A DNA stretch of 64,000 nt from CAVXSP01 sp963724645 (GCA_963724645.1 CAVRVJ010000006.1:1-64000); one strand, 5' to 3'; positions 53,576 through 63,707 are shown, numbered from the stretch's first letter. A program made the numbers and translations. Notes: generated from the letters alone by a model not told the origin.

Positions 53576-54244
53576 CTACTCCTTCTCTTCGTCCTTCTCG
53601 ACCTTGCCCTTCTTGATGACTTCAGGTTCGGCCGGAGCCGCCGGGGCCGCCGCAACCGTTTCTGCAGGCGCGGGCTCCGCCTCGACCTTCGGCGCAATCA
53701 CATGCACGATGAGGAGATCGCCATCGCTGACCGGCTTCCACTTGCCCCCGGTATCGAGGTCGCGCACGCGGATGCCGTCATTCAGCATCAACTCGGTCAC
53801 GTCGACGGTGAGATGCTCGGGGATATCCGCCGGCAGACACTCAATCACGACGTCGCGATTCACGAAGTCGACGACGCCGCCCTGAGCCTTGACGCCCTTG
53901 GCCTCGCCCGTGAGACGCACGGGTACGGTCAGCCGAAGGACCTTGTCCATCGCGATCCGGTAGAAGTCGACGTGCAGCAGCGTGTGACCCACCGGATCGA
54001 GCTGATATTCCTTTACCAGCACGCGGGCATCGCCCGTGCCGTCGATCTTCAGGGCGATCAGGGTGTTGAGACCGGACTGCGAATGCAGAATCTGCATGAG
54101 CGCCTTCGGATCGACCGCGACCGGCTCGCCCTCACGGGAGTTGCCGCCGTACAGAACGGCGGGAATCCGGCCGGCCCGGCGCAGGCGGCCCGCGTTGTTG
54201 CGGCCGAACGTGTCGCGGCGAGTCGCTTCAAGTATCGCTTCCAT
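53576..54244 (-). CDS. rplY: Ribosomal protein bL25 (long CTC/TL5 form)
   Basis: 222 residues. The N-terminal 5S-rRNA-binding domain has RRDTFGRNNAGRLRRAGRIP and PVGHTLLHVDFYRIAMD. The C-terminal CTC domain has VPVRLTGEAKGVKAQGGVVD and HLTVDVTELMLNDGIRVRDL. An acidic/Ala-rich tail ends KKGKVEKDEEKE. The leader carries the same hairpin and linker as rpoC. Confidence 0.93.
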   Translation of the reverse strand: MEAILEATRRDTFGRNNAGRLRRAGRIPAVLYGGNSREGEPVAVDPKALMQILHSQSGLNTLIALKIDGTGDARVLVKEYQLDPVGHTLLHVDFYRIAMDKVLRLTVPVRLTGEAKGVKAQGGVVDFVNRDVVIECLPADIPEHLTVDVTELMLNDGIRVRDLDTGGKWKPVSDGDLLIVHVIAPKVEAEPAPAETVAAAPAAPAEPEVIKKGKVEKDEEKE

Positions 54245-54253
54245 AAGATCAGT

Positions 54254-54302
54254 TCCTTGTCATCTTCGATTCATTGCGCGTGGGGCCCCACCCCCACCGC
54301 GC
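54254..54302 (-). promoter_or_regulatory. Structured leader of rplY, related to that of rpoC
   Basis: On the minus strand a stem GCGCGGTGGGG/CCCCACGCGC (one bulge) with loop GTGGGG is followed by AATGAATCGAAGATGACAAGGA, which contains AAGGA. Compared with rpoC, the stem bases differ but pairing, loop and linker are kept. Confidence 0.55.
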
Positions 54303-54387
54303 TCACGCGCTTCGCGCGACGCCCTTACGGTCTTGCCGCCCCTCGCCATGCTCGGGGCGGCCGTTTACCTCTCACTTAGGCCTGAGG

Positions 54388-55332
54388 CTATACAAACAAT
54401 TTCGAAACCGACGTCTCCTCGTGAATGCTCCGAATCGCCTGCGCCAGAAGGCGCGCCACCGAGAGCACCACGATCTTGCCGCAGGAGGCCCGCGCCCCGT
54501 TGAGCGGAATCGAATTGGTGATCACCAGTTTATCAATTGGAGCGGCTTCAAGCGTCTTGAGCGCCGGGCCGGACAACACGCCATGCACCGCACTGGCCAG
54601 GACCCGGCTTGCGCCGTTGTCCATGAGCGCCTGCGCCGCCTTCTGAATCGTGCCCGCCGTGTCGATGATGTCGTCCGCAATGACGCAGACACTGCCCTGC
54701 ACCGTGCCGACGACATTCATCACCTCCGCCTTGCCGTCCTCGCTGCGGCGCTTGTCGATGATGGCCAGGTCGGCATCGAGACGCTTGGCGTACGCCCTCG
54801 CCCGCTCGGCTCCGCCGGCGTCGGGCGAAACGATCGTGATCGGCCCGAAATCCTGACGCTGCAGATAGTCGATGATGCAGGGCGCCGCGAACAGATGGTC
54901 CACGGGGATGTCGAAGAATCCCTGAATCTGCGCCTTGTGCAAATCCATCGTCAGCACCCGATTGGCGCCGGCGGCGCTCAAGAGGTTCGCGACCAGCTTG
55001 GCCGAAATCGGCACGCGCGGCTTGTCTTTGCGGTCCTGCCGGGCGTACCCGTAGTACGGGATCACCGCCGTGATGCGGGACGCCGACGACCGCCGAAAGG
55101 CATCTATCATGATGCACAGCTCGACCAGATGCTCATCGACGGGAGCCGACGTCGGCTGAATGACGAAGACATCCGTACCGCGGATGTTTTCGTCAATCTG
55201 AAACGACACCTCGGTGTCCGGAAAGCGGTACAGCCGTGCGTTCCCGAGCTGGATGCCGAGCTGCTCGGCGATCTCGCTCGCCAGCGCCGGATGGGCGCTG
55301 CCGGTGAACAGTTTGAGCTGGCCGTGACTCAT
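54388..55332 (-). CDS. prs: Ribose-phosphate pyrophosphokinase
   Basis: 314 residues, intact. LKLFTGSAHPALASEIAEQL, RGTDVFVIQPTSAPVDEHLV, MDLHKAQIQGFFDIPVDHLF and the PRPP-binding VCVIADDIIDTAGTIQKAAQ are all present. It makes PRPP from ribose 5-phosphate and ATP for nucleotide synthesis. It is followed by rplY and pth in the transcript. Confidence 0.95.
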   Translation of the reverse strand: MSHGQLKLFTGSAHPALASEIAEQLGIQLGNARLYRFPDTEVSFQIDENIRGTDVFVIQPTSAPVDEHLVELCIMIDAFRRSSASRITAVIPYYGYARQDRKDKPRVPISAKLVANLLSAAGANRVLTMDLHKAQIQGFFDIPVDHLFAAPCIIDYLQRQDFGPITIVSPDAGGAERARAYAKRLDADLAIIDKRRSEDGKAEVMNVVGTVQGSVCVIADDIIDTAGTIQKAAQALMDNGASRVLASAVHGVLSGPALKTLEAAPIDKLVITNSIPLNGARASCGKIVVLSVARLLAQAIRSIHEETSVSKLFV

Positions 55333-55334
55333 TT

Positions 55335-55487
55335 CAAATTGAAACTCAAGACTGAAAGCTCAAAACTGGAACTCCAGACATGGGACTCGGAACTTGGGCT
55401 CAATGGGGAGCTCGAGCGCCATCGCCATTGGAGGCTCGGTGTTCCCGGTTCGAAGTCTTGAGTTCTGAGGTTTCAGTTTCCCGCAAC
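55335..55487. repeat. 7-bp-period inverted array between tRNA-Gln and prs
   Basis: Left arm 55335-55401 has units like AAATTGA, AACTCAA, GACTGAA, AGCTCAA, AACTGGA, ACTCCAG, ACATGGG, ACTCGGA, ACTTGGG. Right arm about 55445-55480 has GGTTCGA, AGTCTTG, AGTTCTG, AGGTTTC, AGTTTCC. The arms are imperfect inverted copies. It ends at the encoded CCA of tRNA-Gln. No gene is present in this spacer. Confidence 0.65.
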
Positions 55488-55562
55488 TGGTTGGGGCGGA
55501 AGGATTCGAACCTTCGAATACGGGATCCAAAGTCCCGCGCCTTACCGCTTGGCCACGCCCCA
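55488..55562 (-). tRNA. tRNA-Gln (TTG anticodon)
   Basis: Acceptor TGGGGCG/CGCCCCA with a U1-A72 pair typical of tRNA-Gln, D-arm GCCAAGCGGTAAGGC, anticodon stem-loop CGGGACTTTGGATCCCG, T-arm AGGTTCGAATCCT and an encoded 3' CCA. It lies between ispE and prs. Confidence 0.95.
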
Positions 55563-55590
55563 GGACAAACACAAGACTTTATCACGGCTG

Positions 55591-56490
55591 TCACAGGCCG
55601 ATCCGCTTCAACGCCTCACGCCGCGAAAGCGTGCGGGTGACGAGGACCTCCCAGTCCGGCCGCTGCAGCGGCCGCGCCGCGTCGGCCGCACTGGTACCGG
55701 TGAACACCCCAAAAACGGCCGATCCGCTGCCCGAGACGGCCGCGGCACGCGCACCGGCCCGATCGAGGGCTCGAAGCGCCTCCGAAATGCCGGCCTGACG
55801 CCGGCTGACGGGCGCCTGCAGATCGTTCACGAGAAGCACGGGTCCCGTGGGCCACCCGAGATCGAGCCTGTCGGCCGATTCGGCGCCTGGCGTGGAGTCG
55901 CCGCCGGCCGCGCGATCCTGGTCGAGCCAGCGGTATGCGTCCCGCGTCGAGATCCCGAACGACGGCGCGATCACGATCAGGCTGAGACGCGGAATATCCG
56001 GGAGCACATACAGCTCTTCGCCGCGCCCGAGCCCCACAGCCGTGCCACCCAGCAAAAAGAAAGGAACATCCGATCCAAGCTCGGCAGCGAGCTGCAGGAG
56101 ATCGGCGCGCGCCAGCCGCCCCTTCCAGAGCGCGTGCAGCCCCGCGAGCGCCGCGGCTGCGTCGGCGCTTCCGCCGCCGAGTCCCGCGGACACCGGAATC
56201 CGCTTACGAAGCGTCATGGCGACGCCGTGCGGCTCGCCCTTCCGTCCGATGGCCAGCCAGAGCAGAACGGCGGCGCGCCATACCAGGTTCGTGGAGTCGC
56301 CCGGCGCACTCGCGGAATCAGTTTCGAGATGAAGCGGGCCGCGCCGAGGCGTCAGCGTGAGCTGATCGTCGAGTGCAATCGATTGGAAGAGCGTGCGGAG
56401 GTCGTGAAATCCGTCGGGTCTCAACGGCCCGACCCGCAATCTCAGATTGATCTTTGCGGAAGGCCGCAGCACAACAGAGCGGGCGATCAC
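55591..56490 (-). CDS. ispE: 4-diphosphocytidyl-2-C-methyl-D-erythritol kinase
   Basis: 299 residues from ATG 56490, overlapping the upstream stop (ATGA). SAKINLRLRVGPLRPDGFHD and the GHMP-kinase motif IPVSAGLGGGSADAAAALAG mark the ATP site. GSDVPFFLLGGTAVGLGRGE and VSGSGSAVFGVF complete the family signature. It phosphorylates CDP-ME between the IspD and IspF steps, so with ispDF most of the late MEP pathway is encoded here. Confidence 0.93.
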   Translation of the reverse strand: MIARSVVLRPSAKINLRLRVGPLRPDGFHDLRTLFQSIALDDQLTLTPRRGPLHLETDSASAPGDSTNLVWRAAVLLWLAIGRKGEPHGVAMTLRKRIPVSAGLGGGSADAAAALAGLHALWKGRLARADLLQLAAELGSDVPFFLLGGTAVGLGRGEELYVLPDIPRLSLIVIAPSFGISTRDAYRWLDQDRAAGGDSTPGAESADRLDLGWPTGPVLLVNDLQAPVSRRQAGISEALRALDRAGARAAAVSGSGSAVFGVFTGTSAADAARPLQRPDWEVLVTRTLSRREALKRIGL

Positions 56491-57294
56491 TTTCGCTTCT
56501 CACCGAGCGGCCCGGCCGCCCGGAGCTCTTCGAGGGTGAGGGGCGTCGCGGCCGCCGGTACCGCAATGCTGAAGGCGGACCCGGACATCGCCGAATTCAC
56601 TTCGATCTGGCGGGCGGCAATCGCCAGCGCCAGGGCCGGGACGCGCCCCGGCTGCGACGCGATCCGCAAATCGGTCGGCCACTCCCCCGTGCGCGTCAGG
56701 TACTCAACGAGCAGGCCGGTCGTCTCCGTGGCGACCACGCGCCACGTGCCGGCCGCCTGGCGCAGGAACATCCGGGCATCGGCGGTCCTCACCGCGATGG
56801 TGTCGGCGTACCTCAATGAGTCGGTCGCGGGCTCGCCCTCGGCGCTGCATCCGGTCAACAACGCCAGCAGGGCGCGCGGATCGAGAGGCAGGCCGACAAG
56901 CGCCTCGATGATCTTGTCGGAGGAGGCGGCGAGGACGCGGTCGTCGCGCGACAACAGCGTCGCACGGGCGCTGGTCCCGGCGAGCACGAACATGGGCCGC
57001 CCGAACGGCGCGGGAACCTCGAGGCGAATCTCGTTCGCCGAGGTCACTCCCGCAAGCACCGTCGCCTTGAATTTTGAGCCGCCGGCGACGCGACCGGACA
57101 CGTGCAGCGCGCCCGAGTACGTCTTGACGCCGCGGCAGCGCGGCCGTCGCTGCGGCGAAGATCGCGGGCGCGTCTGGCGCGGGGACGCCCGGGCCGGCAG
57201 GAAGGACGAACGTCGGGTGGGCGCAGGACGCCAGCAAGGCCACGGGCAAAAGGTAAGGGGCGCAAGTTCGGTGGGAGCCGACGCTGGCCATCAA
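56487..57294 (-). CDS. LolB/DUF4292-like outer-membrane lipoprotein (one frameshift)
   Basis: It starts near 57294 with a lipoprotein signal (YLLPVALLASCAHPTF; lipobox LLASC). One extra base near 57118 shifts the frame. The corrected reading is ALRGVKTYSGALHVSGRVAG and SKFKATVLAGVTSANEIRLE, then ARATLLSRDDRVLAASSDKI and IEALVGLPLDPRALLALLTG. This is a LolB-like half-barrel often called DUF4292. It probably binds lipid or lipoprotein in the outer membrane. Placed before ispE, as lolB is in Proteobacteria. Confidence 0.65.
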
Positions 57295-57322
57295 TTCTGC
57301 TGCCGGGGGAACGGGTGACCGC

Positions 57323-58972
57323 TTACTTGCCCGCGAGGGCCTTCGCTCGATCGCGCTTCTTGGTCACGGCCGCCGCATCAATGCCCGCGCGATCACCCGC
57401 CAACGCGCGATCCCAGACGGTGGCCGCATCGCCATAGAGCTTGAGTTGAAAGTACAGCTCGGCGAGATGGTCCTGGATCACCGATGTGGTGGGAAGCGCC
57501 GCGGCCGCCCGCTGCAACGGATCGCGCGCACGATCGAGCCTCGCCTGTTTGAAGTAGGCCCAGCCGAGGCTGTCGAGAAACGACGGGTTGTCCTTTTCGA
57601 TGGCGAGCGCGCGCGTGATGAAGGCGACGGCTTCGTCGAGCTTGGCTCCGCGGTCGGCCAGCATGTAGCCGAGATAGTTGAGCGCATCGGCGTTGGCTGG
57701 TTCGGTCGCGATGACTTCGCGGAAGGTCTGCTCGGCCTGGTCGAAGCGCTTAGCGCGATCGTAGGCTGCCCCCAGATCGAACAGCAGTTGCGAGCTCGAG
57801 CTGTCGCGCCGCCGCGCGTCCTCGAGCACCGTCACCGCACGGCCCATGTCCCCCGATTGCTCGAGAGCGCTGGCCAGTGAGCCCGCCAGTCGTGCATACA
57901 ATCCGCTGGCCACGTCTTCGGGACGAGCGGCTCGAACGGCCGGGTCCAGCGTCGCGACCGCGCCACGATAGTCCCCGCGCGCAGCCCTGGCGTCCGCGAG
58001 CGCGAGCGGGCCGCGCGGGTCGGCCGGATCGATCTCCGCGATATGCCGCGCGTCCTCTTCGGCGCGCGCAGCATCACCGGCCCGCCGGTCGACCTGCGAC
58101 AGCAGATACCACGCGCTAATGTCGCGCGGCGCCTGCTCTGTGATCTTCGCGAGCGCCTGCCGGCCGGCCGCAACGTCACCGGCGTTGACGAGCGCCGTGG
58201 CCTCACGCAGCCGGTATGCCAGGGTGCGGGGATTGCCGTCCGCGAGCCGTGTCCACACGCGCGCAGCCGACATCCAGTCTCCGGTCTGTTCCTGCAGCTC
58301 CGCAAGCCACGCCAGGATGCGCGGCTGATCCGGCTGCTCGACCAGCCAACTGCTGCTACGGTCTCGATGCGCCGAGGCCAGCTGATCGCTGTGCTCGTAG
58401 GCCTCCGCGAGGAATTGCATGGCCTCCGGATAGGCAGGATGATCCATGAGGAATTCGCGCAGCGTGACAATCGCCTTGTCGTCGAGCCCGGCTCGGACGT
58501 ACAAGCGGCCGAGCGCCAAATCCGTCGTCGGGTCGACCAGCTTGTCGGCGGCGACGACTTCGAGATGCCGGATGCCCTCGATGGCCACGGCCGCGGCGCG
58601 CCCCTGATCCCTGGCGGCGTCGGCCAACTCGGCCTGCAGCAGGCCGAGAATCCTGTGGGCCGCGCGATTCGCGTCATCAATCGCGAGCGCCGCATGCGCC
58701 TCCCGGAGCGCCTCGTCGACTTTACCCTCGCGCGCAAAGAGGGCCGCCAAATCGGCATGAATGTCGGCACCCTGCGGCCATAGGGCCGCCGCTTTCCGAT
58801 ACGCGGCAACCGCCCCATCGGTATCGTCGCGGGCATCGAGCATGTGCCCCTGAAGAAAGAAGAAATAGGCCTGGCTGAGGGCGTCGGCTGACGCCGCGGG
58901 AGCAGCCGGGGCCGGGACCTGCGCGGCGGGAGCAATCAAACTGGCGACGAGCAGGAGCGTACTGACAGGCAT
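57323..58972 (-). CDS. Exported TPR-repeat protein
   Basis: The start at 58972 (MPVSTLLLVASLIAPAAQVP) gives a Sec signal. About 549 residues with roughly 10-12 TPR units, for example DGAVAAYRKAAALWPQGADI, KVDEALREAHAALAIDDANR, RFDQAEQTFREVIATEPANA and LDEAVAFITRALAIEKDNPS. No catalytic domain. It is likely an envelope scaffold. Its place next to the LolB-like gene suggests a role in outer-membrane assembly. It is the first gene of the minus-strand run and is divergent from the Trm112-like gene. Confidence 0.8.
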   Translation of the reverse strand: MPVSTLLLVASLIAPAAQVPAPAAPAASADALSQAYFFFLQGHMLDARDDTDGAVAAYRKAAALWPQGADIHADLAALFAREGKVDEALREAHAALAIDDANRAAHRILGLLQAELADAARDQGRAAAVAIEGIRHLEVVAADKLVDPTTDLALGRLYVRAGLDDKAIVTLREFLMDHPAYPEAMQFLAEAYEHSDQLASAHRDRSSSWLVEQPDQPRILAWLAELQEQTGDWMSAARVWTRLADGNPRTLAYRLREATALVNAGDVAAGRQALAKITEQAPRDISAWYLLSQVDRRAGDAARAEEDARHIAEIDPADPRGPLALADARAARGDYRGAVATLDPAVRAARPEDVASGLYARLAGSLASALEQSGDMGRAVTVLEDARRRDSSSSQLLFDLGAAYDRAKRFDQAEQTFREVIATEPANADALNYLGYMLADRGAKLDEAVAFITRALAIEKDNPSFLDSLGWAYFKQARLDRARDPLQRAAAALPTTSVIQDHLAELYFQLKLYGDAATVWDRALAGDRAGIDAAAVTKKRDRAKALAGK

Positions 58973-59033
58973 GAGCCCACAATTCTGGCACATTCATTCC
59001 GGGCTGTCAGGCCGTCCCTGTTATATTCCTCGG

Positions 59034-59204
59034 ATGGCTGTTGACCCTGCGCTGCTCGAGATTCTCGTCTGTCCGGAGTGCAAAGCTCCGGTGCGCCTCG
59101 TCAAGAACGGCACCGCGCTGCGTTGCGAGAAATGCCACCGCGTCTACCCGATCAAGGACGACATCCCGGTGATGTTGGTGGACGAAGCGACCATTGAAGA
59201 TTGA
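59034..59204 (+). CDS. Trm112-family small zinc protein
   Basis: 56 residues. DPALLEILVCPECKAPVRLV and LRCEKCHRVYPIKDDIPVML hold two Cys pairs of a zinc ribbon (CPEC and CEKC). This is the bacterial YcaR/Trm112-like family, often next to LPS core or lpxK genes. It probably acts as a small partner of a methyltransferase or of LPS enzymes. The 61-base divergent gap carries TTATATTCC, a possible -10 box. Confidence 0.85.
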   Translation: MAVDPALLEILVCPECKAPVRLVKNGTALRCEKCHRVYPIKDDIPVMLVDEATIED

Positions 59205-59219
59205 GGCCGTCCACGTCAC

Positions 59220-60293
59220 TTGAAGGTCCTCCTGATCCGGCTGCGTCTGATTGGCGATGTCGTGTTCACGACGCCCGTCATTCGCGCGCTGCGCCGGCAG
59301 TACCCGTCGGCTCACTTGGCCTACCTCGTGGAATCGGCCGCCGCTCCGGTCGTGGCCACCAACCCGTTGCTGGACGATGTACTGGTCCTGTCGCACACGC
59401 GCGGATGGCAGCGCATCAAAGACGACGTGCGGATGGCCCGGCACTTGCGGGACCAGCGGTTCGACGTCGCGCTCGATCTTCACGGAGGGCCGCGCAGCGG
59501 CTGGCTGACCTGGGCCACGCGCGCGCCCGTGCGAGTGGGCTACGATGTCCCGGGCCGCGCATGGATATACACGCGCGTTGTGCATCGCCCGCGAGGACTG
59601 CATCCTCGCCATTCCGTGGAGAACCAGTGGGATCTGCTGCCGGCCGTCGACGCGTCCTTCCCGGCCTCGCCCGACCCGGCGATCGACCGCGTCGACATGC
59701 CGGTCGATCCGGCCGCTCGCGCCAAGGTGGCCGAGCGGCTGCGGCTTCTGGGCGTGCCCGATGAAGGACAGGTGATCGTGCTGCACGTCAGCGCGGGCAA
59801 TCCGTTCCGCCGGTGGCCCGAGGCGTCCTTTGCCGCGCTGGCGTCCGCGCTGGTCGAGGGCGGCCCAAATCGGTGGGTCGTGATGACCGGCGGCCCGTCC
59901 GATCGTGCCGCTGCGGCCCGCGCGTTATCGGCGGCCCGGCAGCGCCTCGGCCCGCGGCAGGGTCGCGTCCTCGACGGCGAAGGCTTGAGCCTGTCCGAGT
60001 TGCGCGCGCTGATGGATCGCGCGGCCGCGTTCGTGGGCGGCGATAGCGGACCACTGCACGTCGCGGCGACGTCGGACGTGCCGGTGGTCGGCCTCTACGG
60101 TCCCACGCTGAAGGAGCGCTCGGCGCCATGGCGGCCGCCCGGCTTGCCTACCGTGTCGATCGACGCAGGATCGCTGCCATGCCGCCCCTGCGAGCAGCGG
60201 GTCTGCGTGCCGGGAGATTTTCGTTGCCTGACGGGCATTTCGGCTGCGCGTGTGCTCGAAGCCGCTGAACAGTTGCTGGGGTCCAGATCATGA
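59220..60293 (+). CDS. Glycosyltransferase family 9 (heptosyltransferase-like)
   Basis: 357 residues with a TTG start at 59220. KVLLIRLRLIGDVVFTTPVI is the GT9 beginning. VALDLHGGPRSGWLTWATRA, VVLH-like IVLHVSAGNPFRRWPEASFA and FVGGDSGPLHVAATSDVPVV are the donor-binding motifs. A Cys-rich end (PCRPCEQRVCVPGDFRCLTG) is typical of heptosyltransferases. It adds heptose to lipid A-core in the cytoplasm. It is coupled to the O-antigen ligase gene by a 4-base overlap. Confidence 0.85.
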   Translation: MKVLLIRLRLIGDVVFTTPVIRALRRQYPSAHLAYLVESAAAPVVATNPLLDDVLVLSHTRGWQRIKDDVRMARHLRDQRFDVALDLHGGPRSGWLTWATRAPVRVGYDVPGRAWIYTRVVHRPRGLHPRHSVENQWDLLPAVDASFPASPDPAIDRVDMPVDPAARAKVAERLRLLGVPDEGQVIVLHVSAGNPFRRWPEASFAALASALVEGGPNRWVVMTGGPSDRAAAARALSAARQRLGPRQGRVLDGEGLSLSELRALMDRAAAFVGGDSGPLHVAATSDVPVVGLYGPTLKERSAPWRPPGLPTVSIDAGSLPCRPCEQRVCVPGDFRCLTGISAARVLEAAEQLLGSRS

Positions 60294-61484
60294 GCGCCTC
60301 ACGGAACTCGTCGATTGAACAGGCGGGCTACGTGACGCTCGTCGCCTGCCTGGGAATCGTGCAGTTCACGATTTTCGGTGCGAACCTGATCGTCGATTCC
60401 CGGCGCGCTCTGGCTGATCCTCGCGCTCCGCGAGGGCAAGCGCCCCGACGTGCCGGCGTTTTTCTGGCCCCTCGTCGCCCTCGCCGCATGGACGCTCTTG
60501 AGCTGCGCGTTCTCGGTCGATCCGATGGAGAGCTTCACGCGGTCGCGACAGCTCCTGCTGTTCCTGATCGTGCCGATGACTGCGCGATTGCTGCGGGGCG
60601 AGCGCGCCATGACGGCCATCAACGTCATCATCGCGCTCGGCGCCGCCGGTGCTCTGGTCGGCATCGTCGAGTACGCCGCACTGGGATTCGACGACGCCAG
60701 TCATCGCCCGCGTGGCACACTCGGCCACTACATGACCTACTCCGGCGTGCTGATGCTGGTGACGTGCACGGCGGCGGCCAGACTGATTTACTACCGGAAG
60801 GAATGGATCTGGCCGGCGATTGCCGTTCCCGCCCTGCTCGTCGCGCTGGTATTCACGGAGTCCCGCAACGCGTGGGTCGGCACCATCGTCGCCGTCGCCC
60901 TGCTGCTCGCGATCCGCAACCTGCGCCTGCTGTTTCTCGCACCGGTTGCGGCGGCGCTCTTCGTGCTGGTCGCGCCCGGCGCGGTCAAACAACGCGCCTA
61001 CTCGATCGCCAACCTGCACGATGCGACCAACCAGGATCGGGTCGCGATGTTCAAGTCAGGCGTGCACATGGTGAAGGACCATCCGCTGTTCGGCGTCGGG
61101 ATGAACATCGTGCCGCTGATCTACCCGCAGTACCGCAGCCCGGACGCCGTCGATCCTGCGGACGTCGTCGGCGTGCCGACACGCGCGCATTTGCACAATG
61201 TGCCGATTCAGCTCGCCGCGGAGCGCGGCGTGCCGGCGCTTCTGGCCTGGCTGTGGTTCGTCGTGGTCGCCGGACGCGACCTCTTTCGACAGCTCTATCG
61301 CGGCCCCGCGAGCGCGGTCGCCGGGGCAGGAGCTGCCGCGCTCGTCGCGATGCTTGCCGCAGGACTCTTCGAACATAATTTTGGCGATTCCGAATTTCTG
61401 ACCCTGTTTCTCGGAATCATCACGTTGCCGTATGCGGCGGGGGCAGCGGCGACGGCAGATCAGACACTCGTCACTCGCGGCTAG
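60290..61484 (+). CDS. O-antigen ligase/polymerase family membrane protein (one frameshift)
   Basis: The ATG at 60290 overlaps the GT9 stop. MSASRNSSIEQAGYVTLVAC and VQFTIFGANLI form the first helix. An extra base near 60405 shifts the frame. It resumes ALWLILALREGKRPDVPAFF and continues through about 10 helices. The large periplasmic loop has MVKDHPLFGVGMNIVPLIYP and THAHLHNVPIQLAAERGVPA-like motifs, with the His typical of Wzy_C ligases (RAHLHNVPIQ). It attaches O-antigen or similar glycan to the lipid A core. Confidence 0.8.
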
Positions 61485-61502
61485 AGCCCAGTGCCCGAAG
61501 TC

Positions 61503-62489
61503 ATGACTGATCTTCAAGCTCTCGTTGCTCGTCTGCCCGGCCGGCGCGTGGCCGTCATCGGCGACGTCATGCTCGACCACTTCCTGATCGGTCACGTCGA
61601 CCGCATCTCGCCAGAGGCGCCGGTGCCGGTCGTGCGGTTCGACCGGGAAGAATTCCGTCTTGGGGGCGCAGCCAACGTCGCGCACAACATCGCGGCCATG
61701 GACAGCCGCGCGTCGTTGATCGGCCTCATCGGCGAAGACGACGCCGCCAACCAACTTCGAATCGCGCTCAAGGCCGCGGGCGTCGATGACGCGGGCCTCG
61801 TGGCCGACCGCCGGCCGACCACGCGCAAGGTCCGGGTCGTGACCTTGCGCAACCAGCAGGTCGCGCGGGTGGACTACGAGCAGGACAGCGAGGCCTCCGG
61901 CCGTGCGCTCGCGTCGCTATGCGAGCAGGTGACCCTCGCGGCGCGTGAGGCGGAAGTCTTTGTCCTCTCCGACTACCGCAAGGGCGTTGTCTCGCCGGCG
62001 GTCATCGAGGCGGCGATCGGCGCCGCGGCGGCGCGCGGGGTACCGGTCCTGGTGGATCCGAAACTGCCGAACGCCGAGCGGTATCGAGGCGCTGCGCTGG
62101 TCACCCCCAATCACCACGAAGCCGAGCTGATGACCGCCATGACGATCCGAACGCCTGATGATGCGCGGCGCGCGGCTCGTCAGATTCACGATCGCACCGG
62201 CGCGAACGTGTTGATTACGTGGGGCGAGCACGGAATGTGGCTGCTCGACGCCTCGCGCGAGCCCTTTCACGAAGAAGGGCTCGCTGCTTCCGCTCGCGAA
62301 GTGTCTGATGTGACCGGCGCCGGCGACACCGTGCTGGCGTTGCTCGCGCTGAGCCTCGCGGCCGGCGCGTCCCTGGGCGACGCCGCCCGGCTGGCCAACG
62401 TGGCCGCCGGCCTGGTCGTGGCACGCTTCGGCCCCGCCGTGGTTGGAACCTCCGATTTGGCAGAGGCCCTCGGCGACATGGCGGAGTGA
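61503..62489 (+). CDS. rfaE1: D-glycero-beta-D-manno-heptose-7-phosphate kinase (RfaE domain I)
   Basis: About 328 residues; the ATG at 61503 is preferred, with a GTG at 61491 possible. GRRVAVIGDVMLDHFLIGHV, EFRLGGAANVAHNIAAM and the PfkB signature SDVTGAGDTVLALLALSLAA are clear. The adenylyltransferase half of HldE is absent, so the activity must come from another gene. Together with the GT9 gene this supplies LPS heptose. Confidence 0.88.
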   Translation: MTDLQALVARLPGRRVAVIGDVMLDHFLIGHVDRISPEAPVPVVRFDREEFRLGGAANVAHNIAAMDSRASLIGLIGEDDAANQLRIALKAAGVDDAGLVADRRPTTRKVRVVTLRNQQVARVDYEQDSEASGRALASLCEQVTLAAREAEVFVLSDYRKGVVSPAVIEAAIGAAAARGVPVLVDPKLPNAERYRGAALVTPNHHEAELMTAMTIRTPDDARRAARQIHDRTGANVLITWGEHGMWLLDASREPFHEEGLAASAREVSDVTGAGDTVLALLALSLAAGASLGDAARLANVAAGLVVARFGPAVVGTSDLAEALGDMAE

Positions 62490-63680
62490 TGCCGACGGCC
62501 GTGTTGTCTATGCGCGAGCGCGTCGTGTGGCTCGCGGCGTTGGTGCTGATCGCGGGGCTGCTCGCCGCCACGAAATTTGTCAGTGTCGACGCCGACTCGG
62601 TGCGATACGCAATCATTTCTGCGAGGCTCACCGCGCTCCCTGTCGCCAGGTGGGTGGCGCCGGAGTGGTGGGGCATCACGACCGAAGACGGACCGTCGGG
62701 CTATTTCCTGGAGCATCCGGCTGGCCTATTTCTGATTCCCGCGGCGCTCGGCCGGTTGGGCGTGCCCGCCGAGCAGGCGCCATACATTTTCGGCATGAGC
62801 GCGGGCCTGGCTGCCCTTCTCCTGACCGCGTCGCTGGCAGCCCGGCTGACCTCGCGAGACGATGGCCGCGCGCTCCTCGTGCTTCTGCAATTGACGCCCA
62901 TGGCGTTTGTCTTTCGCATTCGAGACAACCACGAGTACCCCATGCTGGTCTGTCTCTTGATCAGCCTGATCGGGCTCGATGGCGTCAGCAGGTCCTGGCG
63001 ATGGGTGATGCTCGTGGCGATGGGATTCGTCGGCGGCCTGCTCATCAAAGGCGTGTTCGTCGTGCTGGTCCTGATGGGCGCCGCCTGGTGGATCCTCTTC
63101 AATCCCACGAACGGTTCGAGGACCCGGCAGGCCGTGGCTTGCGGCATCGCACTCGCGTGCATGGCGGTCGCGGGGCTGGCCTACGACGCCTGGTACGTCA
63201 GGGAGACCGGCAGCGCGTTCTGGAGCGTCTACTGGCAGCGTCAACTCGGCCCCATGCGCAGTCACGTCACCCTTGACCGAGGCGCGCGTGTTTGGCACGC
63301 ACGTCAGCTTCTACATTCTGCGGCTGCTGTTTCATCCGGCGCCGTGGAGCCTGGCTCTCGTGTGGGCCGCCTGGCGCCGGAAGCGGATTCCGGCCGGCGA
63401 GCGGCGCGAGCGGCGAGCGCTGCAGTTCGCGATCGCCTTCACAGCGACGTCGGTCCTGCTGCTCAGCGTCGCCAGCCGGTTTGCAGAGCGTTACTCCTTC
63501 TCCGCCACCTACATCGTCGCTGCCGTCGGGGGCGTGGTGGCATATCGATCGTGGTCCGCGTTGCGGGCCTGGCTGAACCGGGCTGATGCGGCCGTGCCTG
63601 CGTTCCCTGCGGTCGTCTGGTTCGCGTTGGCAGCTCTACGGCTGGCGCTCGGGCCCTGGCTGCCGAGAATCGGTGGATGA
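62486..63680 (+). CDS. Membrane glycosyltransferase, GT39/PMT-like (one frameshift)
   Basis: It overlaps the end of rfaE1. VVWLAALVLIAGLLAATKFV is the first helix. DADSVRYAIISARL is an early acidic loop. About eight helices follow (LVAMGFVGGLLIKGVFVVLV among them). A frame change near 63275 is needed to join VTLDRGARV to FGTHVSFYILRLLFHPAPWS and the last helices. It probably uses a polyprenyl-phosphate sugar to modify LPS or a surface glycan. Confidence 0.6.
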
Positions 63681-63707
63681 GGGCGCCTTGCCTGCCCTGA
63701 CGCAGCC